DNA from: Brevibacterium moorei
Lineage (GTDB): Bacteria; Actinomycetota; Actinomycetes; Actinomycetales; Brevibacteriaceae
Length of the DNA stretch: 64,000 nucleotides
NCBI RefSeq assembly: GCF_024580735.1
Contig: NZ_JANIJX010000004.1
Span: 124,001-188,000 of the forward strand
Direction: 5' to 3'
Positions 28,002 through 37,042 of the stretch are shown here, piece after piece. Below the pieces are notes generated by a model. It was given only the letters and a program-made list of their open reading frames with translations. It was not told the DNA's origin and made no database searches. The number at the start of each line of letters is the position of its first letter. Positions within the stretch are counted from its first letter, which is position 1. Made by a program: the position numbers and the translations under genes.

Positions 28002-28039
28002 AGGCCCCGTCATCAGCACCATGATGGCGGGGCCTTTGT
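28002..28039 (+). terminator. Terminator after tRNA-Gly
   Basis: AGGCCCCGTCATCA (28002-28015) pairs with TGATGGCGGGGCCT (28022-28035), 14 bp with one G-U and a 6-nt loop, followed by TTGT. It separates tRNA-Gly from tig. The next 168 bp up to tig contain no gene and no clear promoter. Confidence 0.75.
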
Positions 28040-28207
28040 CGTCGAATGCACCAGTGTTCCCTACCCGATGTGCAAAAGTCCGGCCGCGACAAGTAGAATC
28101 ATTGACCGTGCCCTGTCGTGGTGTGTCCGCGGAGTCCTCGCGGGCGTGACGGCAGGTGAATATCCGAGCCAAACGGCTCACCCATGTCCGAAACGAAGAG
28201 GTAAACA

Positions 28208-29572
28208 GTGAAAAGCTCCGTCGAGCGGGTCGATGAGACCCGCGTCAAGCTCAGCATTGAAGCTCCCTACGCCGAACTCAAGCCGAGCATCGACGAGGCC
28301 TACAAGGAGATCGGCAAGCAGGTCAACGTTCCCGGTTTCCGCCGCGGCAAGGTGCCTGCGCGCATCATCGACCAGCGTGTGGGCCGTCCGGTCGTCCTGC
28401 AGGAGGCCGTGAACAACAGCCTCGACGACTTCTACCGCAAGGCCATCGACGAGCAGTCGCTCGAACCGCTGGGCACCCCCGAGGTCGACGTGACCGAGGT
28501 CCCCGGCCTCGACGGCACCGAATCCGGCGATCTGAAGTTCACGATCGACGTCGACGTCCGCCCTGAATTCGAACTGCCGGCCTATGACTCCATCGAGGTC
28601 ACGGTCGACACCTTCGAGGTCACCGATGAGGACGTCGATGCCCAGCTGGACGAACTGCGTTCGCGTTTCGGCACTCTGAAGTCCGTCGAGCGTCCGGCCG
28701 CCAAGGACGATTTCGTCACCATCGACCTGGTCGCCTCGGTCAACGGCGAAGAGATCGACAACGCCTCAGACATCTCCTACCAGGTCGGCGCCGGTACCAT
28801 GCTCGACGGCCAGGACGAGGCCCTGGAGGGCCTGTCCGCGGGTGAGGAGACCACCTTCGAGACCACGATCGCCGGTGGCGAGCACGCCGGCGAGACCGGC
28901 TCCGTGAAGCTGAAGCTGACCGCGGTCAAGGAACGCGAACTGCCGGAGGCCGACGACGACTTCGCCCAGCTGGCCAGCGAATTCGACACGATCGCCGAAC
29001 TGCGCGAGGACCTGAAGAAGCAGGCCGCGCAGCAGAAGGAACTGGACCAGGGGGTCGAAGCCCGCGACAAGGTCCTCGAGGCCCTGCTCGAGCAGCTGAA
29101 CCTGCCCGTCCCGGCCCGCGTGGTCGAGGACGAGGTCAAGCGCCACCTCGAGGGCGAGGGCCGTGAGGACGACGAGGAGCACCGTACCGAGGTCACCGCC
29201 GACACCGAGAAGGCACTGCGCACGCAGTTCATCCTTGACAAGGTCGTGGCCGCGGAGAACGTCGAGGTCGGCCAGGGCGAGCTGATCGAATACATCATCT
29301 CCGCCTCGCAGCAGTACGGCATGAACCCCAACGACTTCGCACAGGCCATCGATTCGCAGGGCCAGATCCCCGCGATCATGGGCGAGGTCGCCCGTCGCAA
29401 GGGCCTGGCCGCTGTGTTGGCCGGTGCCGTGGTCAAGGACGGCGAGGGCAATGTCGTCGACATGACCGCCTTCACGACTCCCGGCGGCCTGGCCGCCCAG
29501 GAAGCCGCAGAGGCCGAAGACGACGCCGCCGAGGCCGAAGCAGCGGAAGCCGCTGAGTCCAAGGACGCCTGA
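28208..29572 (+). CDS. tig: Trigger factor, ribosome-bound chaperone
   Basis: 454-residue chaperone and peptidyl-prolyl isomerase that meets nascent chains at the ribosomal exit. The ribosome-binding signature G-F-R-R-G-K-V-P is at 43-50. The FKBP-like domain is at about 160-250 and the C-terminal chaperone arms follow. The last 30 residues are an acidic Ala/Glu tail. GTG start with AGAGGTAAAC upstream (AGAGG). It is ahead of clpP1-clpP2-clpX, the usual order. Confidence 0.97.
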   Translation: MKSSVERVDETRVKLSIEAPYAELKPSIDEAYKEIGKQVNVPGFRRGKVPARIIDQRVGRPVVLQEAVNNSLDDFYRKAIDEQSLEPLGTPEVDVTEVPGLDGTESGDLKFTIDVDVRPEFELPAYDSIEVTVDTFEVTDEDVDAQLDELRSRFGTLKSVERPAAKDDFVTIDLVASVNGEEIDNASDISYQVGAGTMLDGQDEALEGLSAGEETTFETTIAGGEHAGETGSVKLKLTAVKERELPEADDDFAQLASEFDTIAELREDLKKQAAQQKELDQGVEARDKVLEALLEQLNLPVPARVVEDEVKRHLEGEGREDDEEHRTEVTADTEKALRTQFILDKVVAAENVEVGQGELIEYIISASQQYGMNPNDFAQAIDSQGQIPAIMGEVARRKGLAAVLAGAVVKDGEGNVVDMTAFTTPGGLAAQEAAEAEDDAAEAEAAEAAESKDA

Positions 29573-29583
29573 GTTCTGCGACG

Positions 29584-29645
29584 CCGGACCAATGGTCCGG
29601 TGACCAGGGGCGGGGCCCTCCGATTACCGGAGGAGCCCCGCCTCT
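29584..29645 (+). terminator. Two hairpins between tig and clpP1
   Basis: CCGGACCA-A-TGGTCCGG (29584-29600) is followed by GGGCGGGGCCCTCCG (29608-29622) pairing with CGGAGGAGCCCCGCCTC (29628-29644) with one bulged A. There is no T-tract. They probably terminate tig transcripts so that clpP1P2 has its own promoter within 29646-29766. Confidence 0.55.
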
Positions 29646-29766
29646 GGCGTATCCGGCCCCGCCCGGTTCTCAAGCTGCCAGCGAACACCGGCGGTTGTGG
29701 GACTAAAACGGGGGATGGTCCGGTTAGAGTTCCAAGAAAGCAACGATCAACCCACAGGAGACAAGC

Positions 29767-30384
29767 GTGGCAGGAAAAGACCTCGACTCCCGCCCCGTGG
29801 CCGCCGGCAACGGCGGTGGCATGGGCCTGGACGATCACATCTTCAACCGGTTGCTGAAGGAACGCATCATCTGGCTGGGAGAGGACGTGCGTGACGACAA
29901 TGCGAACGTCATCTGCGCTCAGCTGATGCTGCTGGCGGCCGAGGACCCGGACAAGGACATCTGGCTCTACATCAATTCCCCCGGAGGTTCCGTGACCGCC
30001 GGCATGGCGATCTACGACACGATGCAGTACATCAAGCCCGATGTCGGCACCGTGGCGATGGGTATGGCCGCTTCGATGGGACAGTTCCTGCTGTCCTCGG
30101 GGTCCAAGGGCAAGCGCTTCGCCCTGCCCCACACCCGGGTGCTCATGCACCAGCCCCTGGGCGGGATCGGCGGCACGGCCACGGACATCAAGATCCAGGC
30201 CGAACTGATCCTGAAGATGAAGCAGGAGATGGCGGAGCTGACAGCACAGCAGACTGGCAAGTCGCTGGAGCAGATCCTCAAGGACAACGACCGCGACCAC
30301 TGGTTCACCGCGGCCGAGGCCCTGGAGTACGGCTTCATCGACAAGGTCGTCACGAGCGCCGACGAGCTGGGCTCCCAGGCCTGA
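29767..30384 (+). CDS. clpP1: ATP-dependent Clp protease subunit ClpP1
   Basis: 205-residue serine peptidase ring subunit. Catalytic Ser103 (M-A-A-S-M-G-Q), His128 (V-L-M-H-Q-P) and Asp177 (D-N-D-R-D-H-W-F) are in place. Actinobacterial ClpP1 and ClpP2 form a mixed double ring that works with ClpX or ClpC. The GTG start has CAGGAGACAAGC upstream. The clpP2 gene follows after 14 bp with AGGAAGG as ribosome binding site. Confidence 0.97.
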   Translation: MAGKDLDSRPVAAGNGGGMGLDDHIFNRLLKERIIWLGEDVRDDNANVICAQLMLLAAEDPDKDIWLYINSPGGSVTAGMAIYDTMQYIKPDVGTVAMGMAASMGQFLLSSGSKGKRFALPHTRVLMHQPLGGIGGTATDIKIQAELILKMKQEMAELTAQQTGKSLEQILKDNDRDHWFTAAEALEYGFIDKVVTSADELGSQA

Positions 30385-30398
30385 TCAGGAAGGACACC

Positions 30399-31070
30399 AT
30401 GACCATCATCAATCCGCTGTCCACGGCGGGCAACCTGACGCCGATGGCTGCCGGTCCCGCGATGCCCAGTGCCCGTTACGTCATGCCGCAGTTCGAGGAG
30501 CGCACTCCTTACGGCTTCAAGCGCACGGACCCCTACACCAAGCTGTTCGAGGACCGCGTCATCTTCCTGGGTGTCCAGGTCGACGACACCTCCGCCGATG
30601 ACATCATGGCGCAGCTGCTGGTCCTGGAATCGCAGGACCCGGATCGCGACATCACCCTGTACATCAACTCGCCGGGTGGTTCCTTCACCGCGCTGACGGC
30701 GATCTACGACACGATGCAGTATGTCAAGCCGCAGATCCAGACGGTGTGCCTGGGCCAGGCGGCCAGTGCAGCGGCCGTGCTGCTGGCAGCCGGGGCGCCG
30801 GGCAAGCGCCTGGCACTGCCGAACGCCCGCGTGCTCATCCACCAGCCCGCGATGCAGGGCCAGGGCCAGGGCCAGGCCTCCGACCTGGAGATCCAGGCCG
30901 CCGAGGTCCTGCGCATGCGCACCTGGTTGGAGGAGACCCTGTCGAGTCACTCCAATAAGACGCCCGAGCAGGTCTCGAACGACATCGAACGCGATCTGTT
31001 CCTGACCGCCGCTCAGGCCAAGGACTACGGCCTGGTCGACGAGGTGCTGGCCTCGCGCAAGGCGCAGTGA
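30399..31070 (+). CDS. clpP2: ATP-dependent Clp protease subunit ClpP2
   Basis: 223-residue second ClpP subunit with a 50-residue N-terminal extension that is probably removed or flexible. Catalytic Ser123 (Q-A-A-S-A-A-A), His148 (V-L-I-H-Q-P) and Asp199 (I-E-R-D-L-F). The handle region holds Q-G-Q-G-Q-G-Q-A-S, a Gly/Gln repeat typical of ClpP2. It forms an operon with clpP1. Confidence 0.97.
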   Translation: MTIINPLSTAGNLTPMAAGPAMPSARYVMPQFEERTPYGFKRTDPYTKLFEDRVIFLGVQVDDTSADDIMAQLLVLESQDPDRDITLYINSPGGSFTALTAIYDTMQYVKPQIQTVCLGQAASAAAVLLAAGAPGKRLALPNARVLIHQPAMQGQGQGQASDLEIQAAEVLRMRTWLEETLSSHSNKTPEQVSNDIERDLFLTAAQAKDYGLVDEVLASRKAQ

Positions 31071-31147
31071 TCCTCTACGCGCGCGGCCGGGGCATTGCGT
31101 GAGATCGTAGTGCCCTTGCGGCGGGCGCGGTAGTTAGGCCGTGAGAT

Positions 31148-31197
31148 GACGGGCGGGTTAGAGTGGTTACGCGAGTAATCGGGCTGACCCGCCCGTC
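31148..31197 (+). promoter_or_regulatory. Long two-tier hairpin between clpP2 and clpX
   Basis: GACGGGCGGGTTAG (31148-31161) pairs with CTGACCCGCCCGTC (31184-31197) over 14 bp with one G-U. Inside it, GGTTAC-GCGA-GTAATC forms a 6-bp apical stem. GTGTTTCG follows. A second hairpin, GGGCGT-GTCAG-ACGCCC (31218-31234), is 20 bp further on. It may terminate clpP1P2 or act in a long clpX leader. Confidence 0.6.
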
Positions 31198-31290
31198 GTG
31201 TTTCGAATACGATGAGTGGGCGTGTCAGACGCCCCGGCTATGATGAGCACGACATGCAGATCCGGAACCTCATCAAGAAAGGTAGACACT

Positions 31291-32571
31291 GTGGCACGCA
31301 GTTCTGAGAGCGCAGACCTCCTCAAATGCAACTTCTGTGGGAAGTCGCAGAAGCAGGTCCGCAAACTCATCGCCGGCCCAGGCGTATACATCTGTGATGA
31401 GTGCATCGGGCTGTGCAACGAGATCATCGAAGAGGAACTCAACCAGGTCGCAAGCGAAGAGGTAGCGGATTTCACCCTGCCCAAACCCGCGGAGATCTAC
31501 GACTTCCTCGACGAATACGTCATCGGCCAGGACGCCGCCAAGCGGGCCCTGTCCGTAGCGGTCTACAACCACTACAAGCGGATTCGGGCGCATAAGGACC
31601 GGGTGGACGACAGTGAGGTGGAGATCGCCAAGTCGAATATCCTCATGGTCGGTCCTACGGGTTCTGGCAAGACCTATCTGGCCCAGACACTTGCCAAACG
31701 CCTCAACGTCCCCTTTGCGGTGGCGGATGCGACTGCATTGACGGAGGCGGGCTATGTCGGTGAAGACGTGGAGAATATCCTCCTCAAGCTCATCCAGGCC
31801 GCGGACTTCGACGTGGAGCGCGCGCAGACAGGCATCATCTACATCGACGAGATCGACAAGATCGCCCGCAAATCGGAGAACCCCTCGATTACCAGGGACG
31901 TGTCGGGCGAGGGCGTCCAACAGGCCCTGCTGAAGATCTTGGAGGGCACGCAGGCCTCGGTCCCGCCGCAGGGCGGCCGTAAACACCCGCATCAGGAGTT
32001 CATCCAGATCGATACGACGAACGTCCTGTTCATCGTGGCCGGCGCCTTCGCCGGTTTGGAGGAGATCATCGCCTCCCGCAAGGGCAAGCACGGGATCGGC
32101 TTCGGAGCGCTCATCGCCTCCAAGCAGGATACCGACGACGTCTATTCGGAAGTTCTGCCAGAAGACCTCCACAAGTTCGGTCTGATCCCCGAATTCATCG
32201 GCCGTCTCCCAGTGCTGGCCACGGTCAGTGATCTGGATCGGGAAGCGCTGATCGAAATCCTCACCCAACCCCGCAATGCTCTGACCAAGCAGTATCAGAA
32301 GATGTTCGACATCGATGGGGTGAACCTGGAATTCGCCGACGACGCCCTGGAGGCGATTGCGGACCAGGCGCTGCTGCGCGGGACGGGCGCCCGTGGCCTG
32401 CGGTCCATCATGGAAGAGGTGCTCCAGCCGGTCATGTTCGAGATCCCCAGTCGGGACGACGTCGAGCGGGTGGTGATCACCAGGGAGGTCGTGGAGAACA
32501 ACGTGGCACCCACCCTGGTGCCCAAGACCTCTGCCAGGGGCATCACTCAGCGGCGGCGCAAAAGCGCCTGA
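31291..32571 (+). CDS. clpX: ClpX, ATPase of the ClpXP protease
   Basis: 426-residue AAA+ unfoldase. N-terminal zinc domain has C-N-F-C-G-K and C-D-E-C. Walker A G-P-T-G-S-G-K-T is at 121-128, Walker B is I-I-Y-I-D-E-I-D-K, and the pore loop G-Y-V-G-E-D follows. The GTG at 31291 is chosen because AAGGTAGA lies upstream and the protein begins [12 protein letters not shown] as in relatives; an open frame 25 codons earlier has no ribosome binding site. Its tail contains a Thr/Arg-rich sequence without extra domain. Confidence 0.98.
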   Translation: MARSSESADLLKCNFCGKSQKQVRKLIAGPGVYICDECIGLCNEIIEEELNQVASEEVADFTLPKPAEIYDFLDEYVIGQDAAKRALSVAVYNHYKRIRAHKDRVDDSEVEIAKSNILMVGPTGSGKTYLAQTLAKRLNVPFAVADATALTEAGYVGEDVENILLKLIQAADFDVERAQTGIIYIDEIDKIARKSENPSITRDVSGEGVQQALLKILEGTQASVPPQGGRKHPHQEFIQIDTTNVLFIVAGAFAGLEEIIASRKGKHGIGFGALIASKQDTDDVYSEVLPEDLHKFGLIPEFIGRLPVLATVSDLDREALIEILTQPRNALTKQYQKMFDIDGVNLEFADDALEAIADQALLRGTGARGLRSIMEEVLQPVMFEIPSRDDVERVVITREVVENNVAPTLVPKTSARGITQRRRKSA

Positions 32572-32585
32572 ACACTCAGGCAGGA

Positions 32586-32688
32586 GGGCCCCGGAGTCCG
32601 GGGCCCGAGCCTCGGCCACCGTGCCCTCGCTTTCAAGTGAAAGGGCCGGGCCCGTACAGTCGGTGACTGTACGGGCCCGGCCCTTTTC
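32586..32688. terminator. Double terminator between clpX and valS
   Basis: GGGCCCCGGA-G-TCCGGGGCCC (32586-32606) is followed by AAGGGCCGGGCCCGTACAGTC (32641-32661, given in parts: AAGGGCCGGG and CCCGTACAGTC) pairing perfectly with 32665-32685 over 21 bp around a GGT loop, then TTTTC. It is symmetric and serves both convergent genes. Confidence 0.85.
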
Positions 32689-32700
32689 GGACGTTGAAGC

Positions 32701-35340
32701 CTAGTCCGCAGTGGCGAACTCAACCTCGTCGAGCACCGGCTCGGCGGCCTCAGCGGACACCAGGGTCCAGGCGTCCACCCGGCCCGCAGCCTGGATGTCA
32801 CCGGCAGCGGACTCGACCAACGGCAGGTCAGCAGCCGCCAGGGTCAGGCGCGCGGAGGCGATGCGGGTCTTCTGCGAGGCCTTGGCCTCGGTCTTCTTCC
32901 CGCGGATCGACCCGAGCACCTGGCCGGCCAGTGTGATGACGCGCGGATCGCCCTGGATGCCGGACAGCTCGTCAGCCTGCGGCCATGCGGCACGGTGGAC
33001 CGAACCGGACTGCCACCACGACCACACCTCTTCGGTGACGAACGGCATGAACGGGGCGAACAGGCGCAGCAGCGTGTGCAGTGCCGTGGCCAGGGTGACG
33101 TGCGCTGACAGCTGGCCGGCCTCGCCCTGGGCTCCATAGGAACGGTCCTTGACCAGTTCGACGTAGTCGTCGGCGAAGTCCCAGAAGAACGACTCGCTCA
33201 CACGCAGGGCATGGGCGTAGTCGTAATCGGCGAAGTGCTTGCCCGCGGACTCGACGGTCGCGGCCAGCTTGGCCAGCAGCGCACGGTCGATCTCGTGCGT
33301 GACGGAGTCGAACTGGCCGACCAGTCCGCCGTGCACGCCCTGGGCCAGCGCGAACTTGGAGGCGTTGAGCAGCTTCATCGCCAGACGGCGGCCGATCTGC
33401 ATCTGCGAGACGTCGTAGGCCGTGTCGGCGCCCAGACGGGCCGAGGCAGCCCAGTAGCGCACCGCGTCGGGGCCGAAGCCCGGCTTGTGCTCGGCCAGGA
33501 TGTCACTGGGCACGACCACATTGCCCTTGGACTTCGACATCTTCTTCCGGTCCGGATCCAGGATCCATCCCGACAGCGCCGTGTCGGTCCACGGCAGGGA
33601 GCCGTTGAGCGAATTCGCACGGACGACGGTGGAGAACAACCAGGTGCGGATGATGTCGTGGCCTTGCGGGCGCAGATCCATCGGGAAGACCTTGTTGAAC
33701 AGGTCCTCATCCCGGCTCCAGCCGCCCACGATCTGCGGGGTCAGCGAGGACGTCGCCCAGGTGTCGAGCACATCGGGGTCTCCGGTGAAGCCACCGGGCT
33801 GATCCCGCTGGGACTCATCGAATCCGGCGGGCGCCTGCGCCGCGGGGTCGACCGGCAGCTGCGCATCGTCCGGGACGATCGGATTGTCGTAGTCGGGTTC
33901 GCCGGAGGCGTCCAGGCGGTACCACAGGGGGATCGGCACGCCGAAGTAGCGCTGGCGGGAGACCAGCCAGTCCCCGTTGAGGCCCTCCACCCAGTTCTCG
34001 TAGCGCGACTGCATGAACGCGGGGTGCCAGGTCAGCTCACGGCCGCGGGCCAGCAGCTGTTCGCGGATCTCGGCGGAGCGCCCGCCATTGCGCAGGTACC
34101 ACTGGCGGCTGGTGACGACCTCCAGCGGCTTATCGCCCTTCTCGTAGAAGGGCACCGGGTGCTTGATGGGCTCCGGCTCTGCCAGCAGATCGCCGGATTC
34201 GCGCAGCAGATCCACGATCGCGGCCTTGGCCGAGAAGCTCGTCTTGCCGGCCAGCTGCTGGTACTGCTCGTTAGCGTCGGCCTTGGGGGAGTCCGTGATC
34301 CACTCCGGGGTGTCGCGGGCCAGCCGGCCGTCGCGGGTGATGACCGCACGCGTCGGCAGATCCAGTTCGCGCCACCAGGTGACGTCGGTCAGGTCGCCGA
34401 AGGTACAGACCATCGCGATGCCGGTGCCCTTGTCCATCTTCGCCAGCTGATGGGCGCGCACGTCGATCGCGACGCCGAACAGCGGGGAGACGACCCGACG
34501 TCCGAACAGCGGCTGATAGCGCTCATCGTCCGGGTGGGCGACGAGGGCGACCACTGCCGGGATGAGCTCGGGCCGGGTCGTCATGATGACGACCGGTTCG
34601 GCCGAGGTGTCGGCCAGGCCGTTGGCGCCCTCGGGGTAGAAGGCGATCCGGTGGTAGGCGCCGTCGCGTTCACGGTCTTCGAGTTCGGCCTGCGCGACGG
34701 CTGTGCCGAAGGTGACGTCCCACATCGTGGGGGCGTCCTGCGAGTAGGCGTGGCCGGCTGCCAGGTCGGTCAAGAAGGCGCGCTGGGACACGGCACGCGA
34801 GGTGTCGTCGATCGTCCGGTAGGTGTACTTCCAGTCCACCGACAGGCCGACGGAGCGGAACAGGCCCTCGAAGACCTTTTCATCGTCAGTGGCCAGGCGC
34901 TCGCACAGTTCGATGAAGTTCTGGCGGGAGACCGGGACGAAATCGCGGGCGTTCCTGGGCGCCTTGGCCGGCGGCTGGAAGTCCGGGTCGTAGGGCAGCG
35001 AGGGCACGCACTTGACGCCGAAGTAGTTCTGCACGCGGCGTTCGGTGGGCAGGCCGTTGTCGTCCCAGCCCAGGGGGTAGAAGACGTTCTTTCCGTTCAT
35101 GCGCTGGTAGCGCGCGATCACATCGGTCTGGGTGTAGGAGAACACGTGGCCGACGTGCAGGGAGCCCGAAGCCGTGGGCGGGGGAGTGTCGATCGCGTAG
35201 ACCGCCTCCCGCGTGGTTTCGCGGTCGAAGGCGTAGACCTGGTCCTCACCCCATTTCCGGTCCCATTTGTCCTTGAGGCCCTCGAGGGCCGGTTTGTCCG
35301 GAAGATGCACCGAGTCATGTGTGCTGGGGGTGTAGTCCAT
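32701..35340 (-). CDS. valS: Valyl-tRNA synthetase
   Basis: 879-residue class I synthetase charging tRNA-Val. HIGH-type motif H-V-G-H at 62-65, KMSKS at 600-604. The editing domain has T-T-R-P-E-L and the C-terminal coiled coil is short. ATG at 35340 preceded by nothing stronger than AAAAATCGGCCC. This is the last gene of a minus-strand unit of its own. Confidence 0.97.
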   Translation of the reverse strand: MDYTPSTHDSVHLPDKPALEGLKDKWDRKWGEDQVYAFDRETTREAVYAIDTPPPTASGSLHVGHVFSYTQTDVIARYQRMNGKNVFYPLGWDDNGLPTERRVQNYFGVKCVPSLPYDPDFQPPAKAPRNARDFVPVSRQNFIELCERLATDDEKVFEGLFRSVGLSVDWKYTYRTIDDTSRAVSQRAFLTDLAAGHAYSQDAPTMWDVTFGTAVAQAELEDRERDGAYHRIAFYPEGANGLADTSAEPVVIMTTRPELIPAVVALVAHPDDERYQPLFGRRVVSPLFGVAIDVRAHQLAKMDKGTGIAMVCTFGDLTDVTWWRELDLPTRAVITRDGRLARDTPEWITDSPKADANEQYQQLAGKTSFSAKAAIVDLLRESGDLLAEPEPIKHPVPFYEKGDKPLEVVTSRQWYLRNGGRSAEIREQLLARGRELTWHPAFMQSRYENWVEGLNGDWLVSRQRYFGVPIPLWYRLDASGEPDYDNPIVPDDAQLPVDPAAQAPAGFDESQRDQPGGFTGDPDVLDTWATSSLTPQIVGGWSRDEDLFNKVFPMDLRPQGHDIIRTWLFSTVVRANSLNGSLPWTDTALSGWILDPDRKKMSKSKGNVVVPSDILAEHKPGFGPDAVRYWAASARLGADTAYDVSQMQIGRRLAMKLLNASKFALAQGVHGGLVGQFDSVTHEIDRALLAKLAATVESAGKHFADYDYAHALRVSESFFWDFADDYVELVKDRSYGAQGEAGQLSAHVTLATALHTLLRLFAPFMPFVTEEVWSWWQSGSVHRAAWPQADELSGIQGDPRVITLAGQVLGSIRGKKTEAKASQKTRIASARLTLAAADLPLVESAAGDIQAAGRVDAWTLVSAEAAEPVLDEVEFATAD

Positions 35341-35504
35341 GGGCCGATTTTCTCACCAAAAAGCGACTCCGGCCAATCCTACCGGCGTGCACCCGGTCGG
35401 AGACGGTAGGGGAACCAGTAGGGTGGGACGAGAATCACAGACCCGGCGGTGCGAATGCGAGCGCCACCGGCCGGACCGAAACACTACGGAGAGGGGACTC
35501 ACAG

Positions 35505-36317
35505 ATGACGGAGCAGATCCACGGACAGCAGACCACGGGCCAGGACGCCGGCGCCGAGCGCGGTGCCGAGACCCTGCGCGCGGTGGTCACCGGCGCCAGC
35601 TCGGGGATGGGCGCGGCAACGGTGCGCCGGCTGTGCGCACTGGGCTGGGACGTATTCGCCGTGGCCCGGCGCGCCGACCGCCTGGCGGAACTGGCCGCTG
35701 AGACCGGCTGCCATCCGATCACCGCCGATGTCACCAGTGACGAGGACATGGCCCGGATGGCAGCGGAGGTCACGGCAGCCGGACCGGTGAATTCCCTGGT
35801 GGCCAATGCCGGCGCGGCCTTCGGCCAGGACGACATCATCGATGCGAACCTGGACGACTGGCAGCGGATGCTCGACCTGAACGTGATGGGCACCGTCCGC
35901 ACCGTCAAGGCGCTGCTGCCTGCCCTGATCGAATCCGGCCGCGGGGACATCGTCGTCATGTCCTCGACCGCCGGCCTGATCGTCTACGAAGGCGGCGGTG
36001 GATACACCGCCGCCAAGCACGGCACCACTGCGATCGCCGAAACCCTGCGCTTGGAGCTGGCGGGCAAACCCGTGCGCGTCATCGAGATCGACCCGGGGAT
36101 GGTTGCGACTGAGGAGTTCTCCGCCAAGCGCCTGGGCTCGCAGGAGGCCGCGGACAAGGTGTATGCGGGGGTGGAGAAGCCGTTGACCTCCGATGACTGC
36201 GCCGATGCGATCGTCTACACGCTGACCCGGCCGCACCACTTCAACGTCGACCGCATGGTGATCCGTCCGATCGCCCAGGCCGCCCAGCACAAGGTCGCCC
36301 GCAACCAGGGGTTGTAA
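35505..36317 (+). CDS. Short-chain dehydrogenase/reductase (SDR)
   Basis: 270-residue classical SDR. Nucleotide site T-G-A-S-S-G-M-G (about 30-37), N-A-G-A, catalytic Ser in V-M-S-S-T-A-G and Y-T-A-A-K-H. Its substrate is unknown; similarity to the YdfG/serine dehydrogenase branch is visible in I-D-P-G-M-V-A-T-E. The ATG at 35505 follows GAGGGGAC. It is opposite valS, with about 160 bp of shared divergent promoter space. Confidence 0.92.
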   Translation: MTEQIHGQQTTGQDAGAERGAETLRAVVTGASSGMGAATVRRLCALGWDVFAVARRADRLAELAAETGCHPITADVTSDEDMARMAAEVTAAGPVNSLVANAGAAFGQDDIIDANLDDWQRMLDLNVMGTVRTVKALLPALIESGRGDIVVMSSTAGLIVYEGGGGYTAAKHGTTAIAETLRLELAGKPVRVIEIDPGMVATEEFSAKRLGSQEAADKVYAGVEKPLTSDDCADAIVYTLTRPHHFNVDRMVIRPIAQAAQHKVARNQGL

Positions 36318-36346
36318 GCGACGAGGGATGGGTAGGACTTGGGCCT

Positions 36347-37042
36347 TCAACCCTCCACGTCCGCCTGGAGGACGACAACCGCGACCCGCACGCGGTTGTC
36401 GACTCCAAGCTTTTCGAAAATATGGGTGACGTGAGTCTTCGTGGTGGCCAGAGAGATGAACAGCCGTTTCTGAATTTCGGCATTCGACAGACCCTCGGCG
36501 ATGAGCCTGGCGATTTCCAACTCGCGCTCGCTCAGAGTTGCGAGTTTCATCTCCGAGATTGAATGGACCGTCGACTGTGTTGTTTGCTGCTGCGCGGGCT
36601 GGTCGGGTGGCGTAGTTCGGACCAGCCGCCGGAGCACGCCCGCATCTAACGGCGCATTTCCCTCATCGGCCGATGTGACGGCGGCGATGAGGCGGGCTGG
36701 CGGCGATGCCTTGAGAAGAAAGCCTGTCGCGCCGGCCGCGATTGCCTCGATGACGTAGTTCTCAGTGTCGAACGCGGTGAGGACCAGGACCGCGGGGCCA
36801 TCCGGGCTATCTGTGTGGGTGGCGCCGCTGCGGATCTGCCGGGCGGCGGTGATCCCGTCCATAACCGGCATGCGGATGTCCATGAGGATGACATCGGGGC
36901 GCAGTGTCTGGGCGAGTTCGACTGCCTCGGCACCATTGGTGGCCTGGCCGACGACGTCGATGAGTGGACTGCTGCTCAGCACCAGCGTGATTCCGGTGCG
37001 GATCAGCTCTTCGTCGTCGACGACCAATACGCGCGTGCTCAA
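36347..37042 (-). CDS. Response regulator, NarL/LuxR type
   Basis: 231 residues. The receiver domain has D9-D10, the phosphorylation site Asp55 in I-L-M-D-I-R-M-P and Lys in L-L-K-A. A Gln/Thr-rich linker leads to a LuxR helix-turn-helix (L-S-E-R-E-L-E-I-A-R-L-I-A-E-G-L-S-N-A-E-I). Its start overlaps the kinase stop by 4 bp. It probably controls the divergent CPBP gene. Confidence 0.94.
   Translation of the reverse strand: MSTRVLVVDDEELIRTGITLVLSSSPLIDVVGQATNGAEAVELAQTLRPDVILMDIRMPVMDGITAARQIRSGATHTDSPDGPAVLVLTAFDTENYVIEAIAAGATGFLLKASPPARLIAAVTSADEGNAPLDAGVLRRLVRTTPPDQPAQQQTTQSTVHSISEMKLATLSERELEIARLIAEGLSNAEIQKRLFISLATTKTHVTHIFEKLGVDNRVRVAVVVLQADVEG

Noticed and set aside
29673..29700. ClgR-like box upstream of clpP1 (GCGAACACCGGCGG)
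   Set aside because: Only one half resembles the described motif; I could not match the second half, so it is not listed as a site.
33211..35409. 732-residue open frame opposite valS
   Set aside because: Same reason: valS is complete and has HIGH and KMSKS motifs, and the antisense translation resembles nothing.
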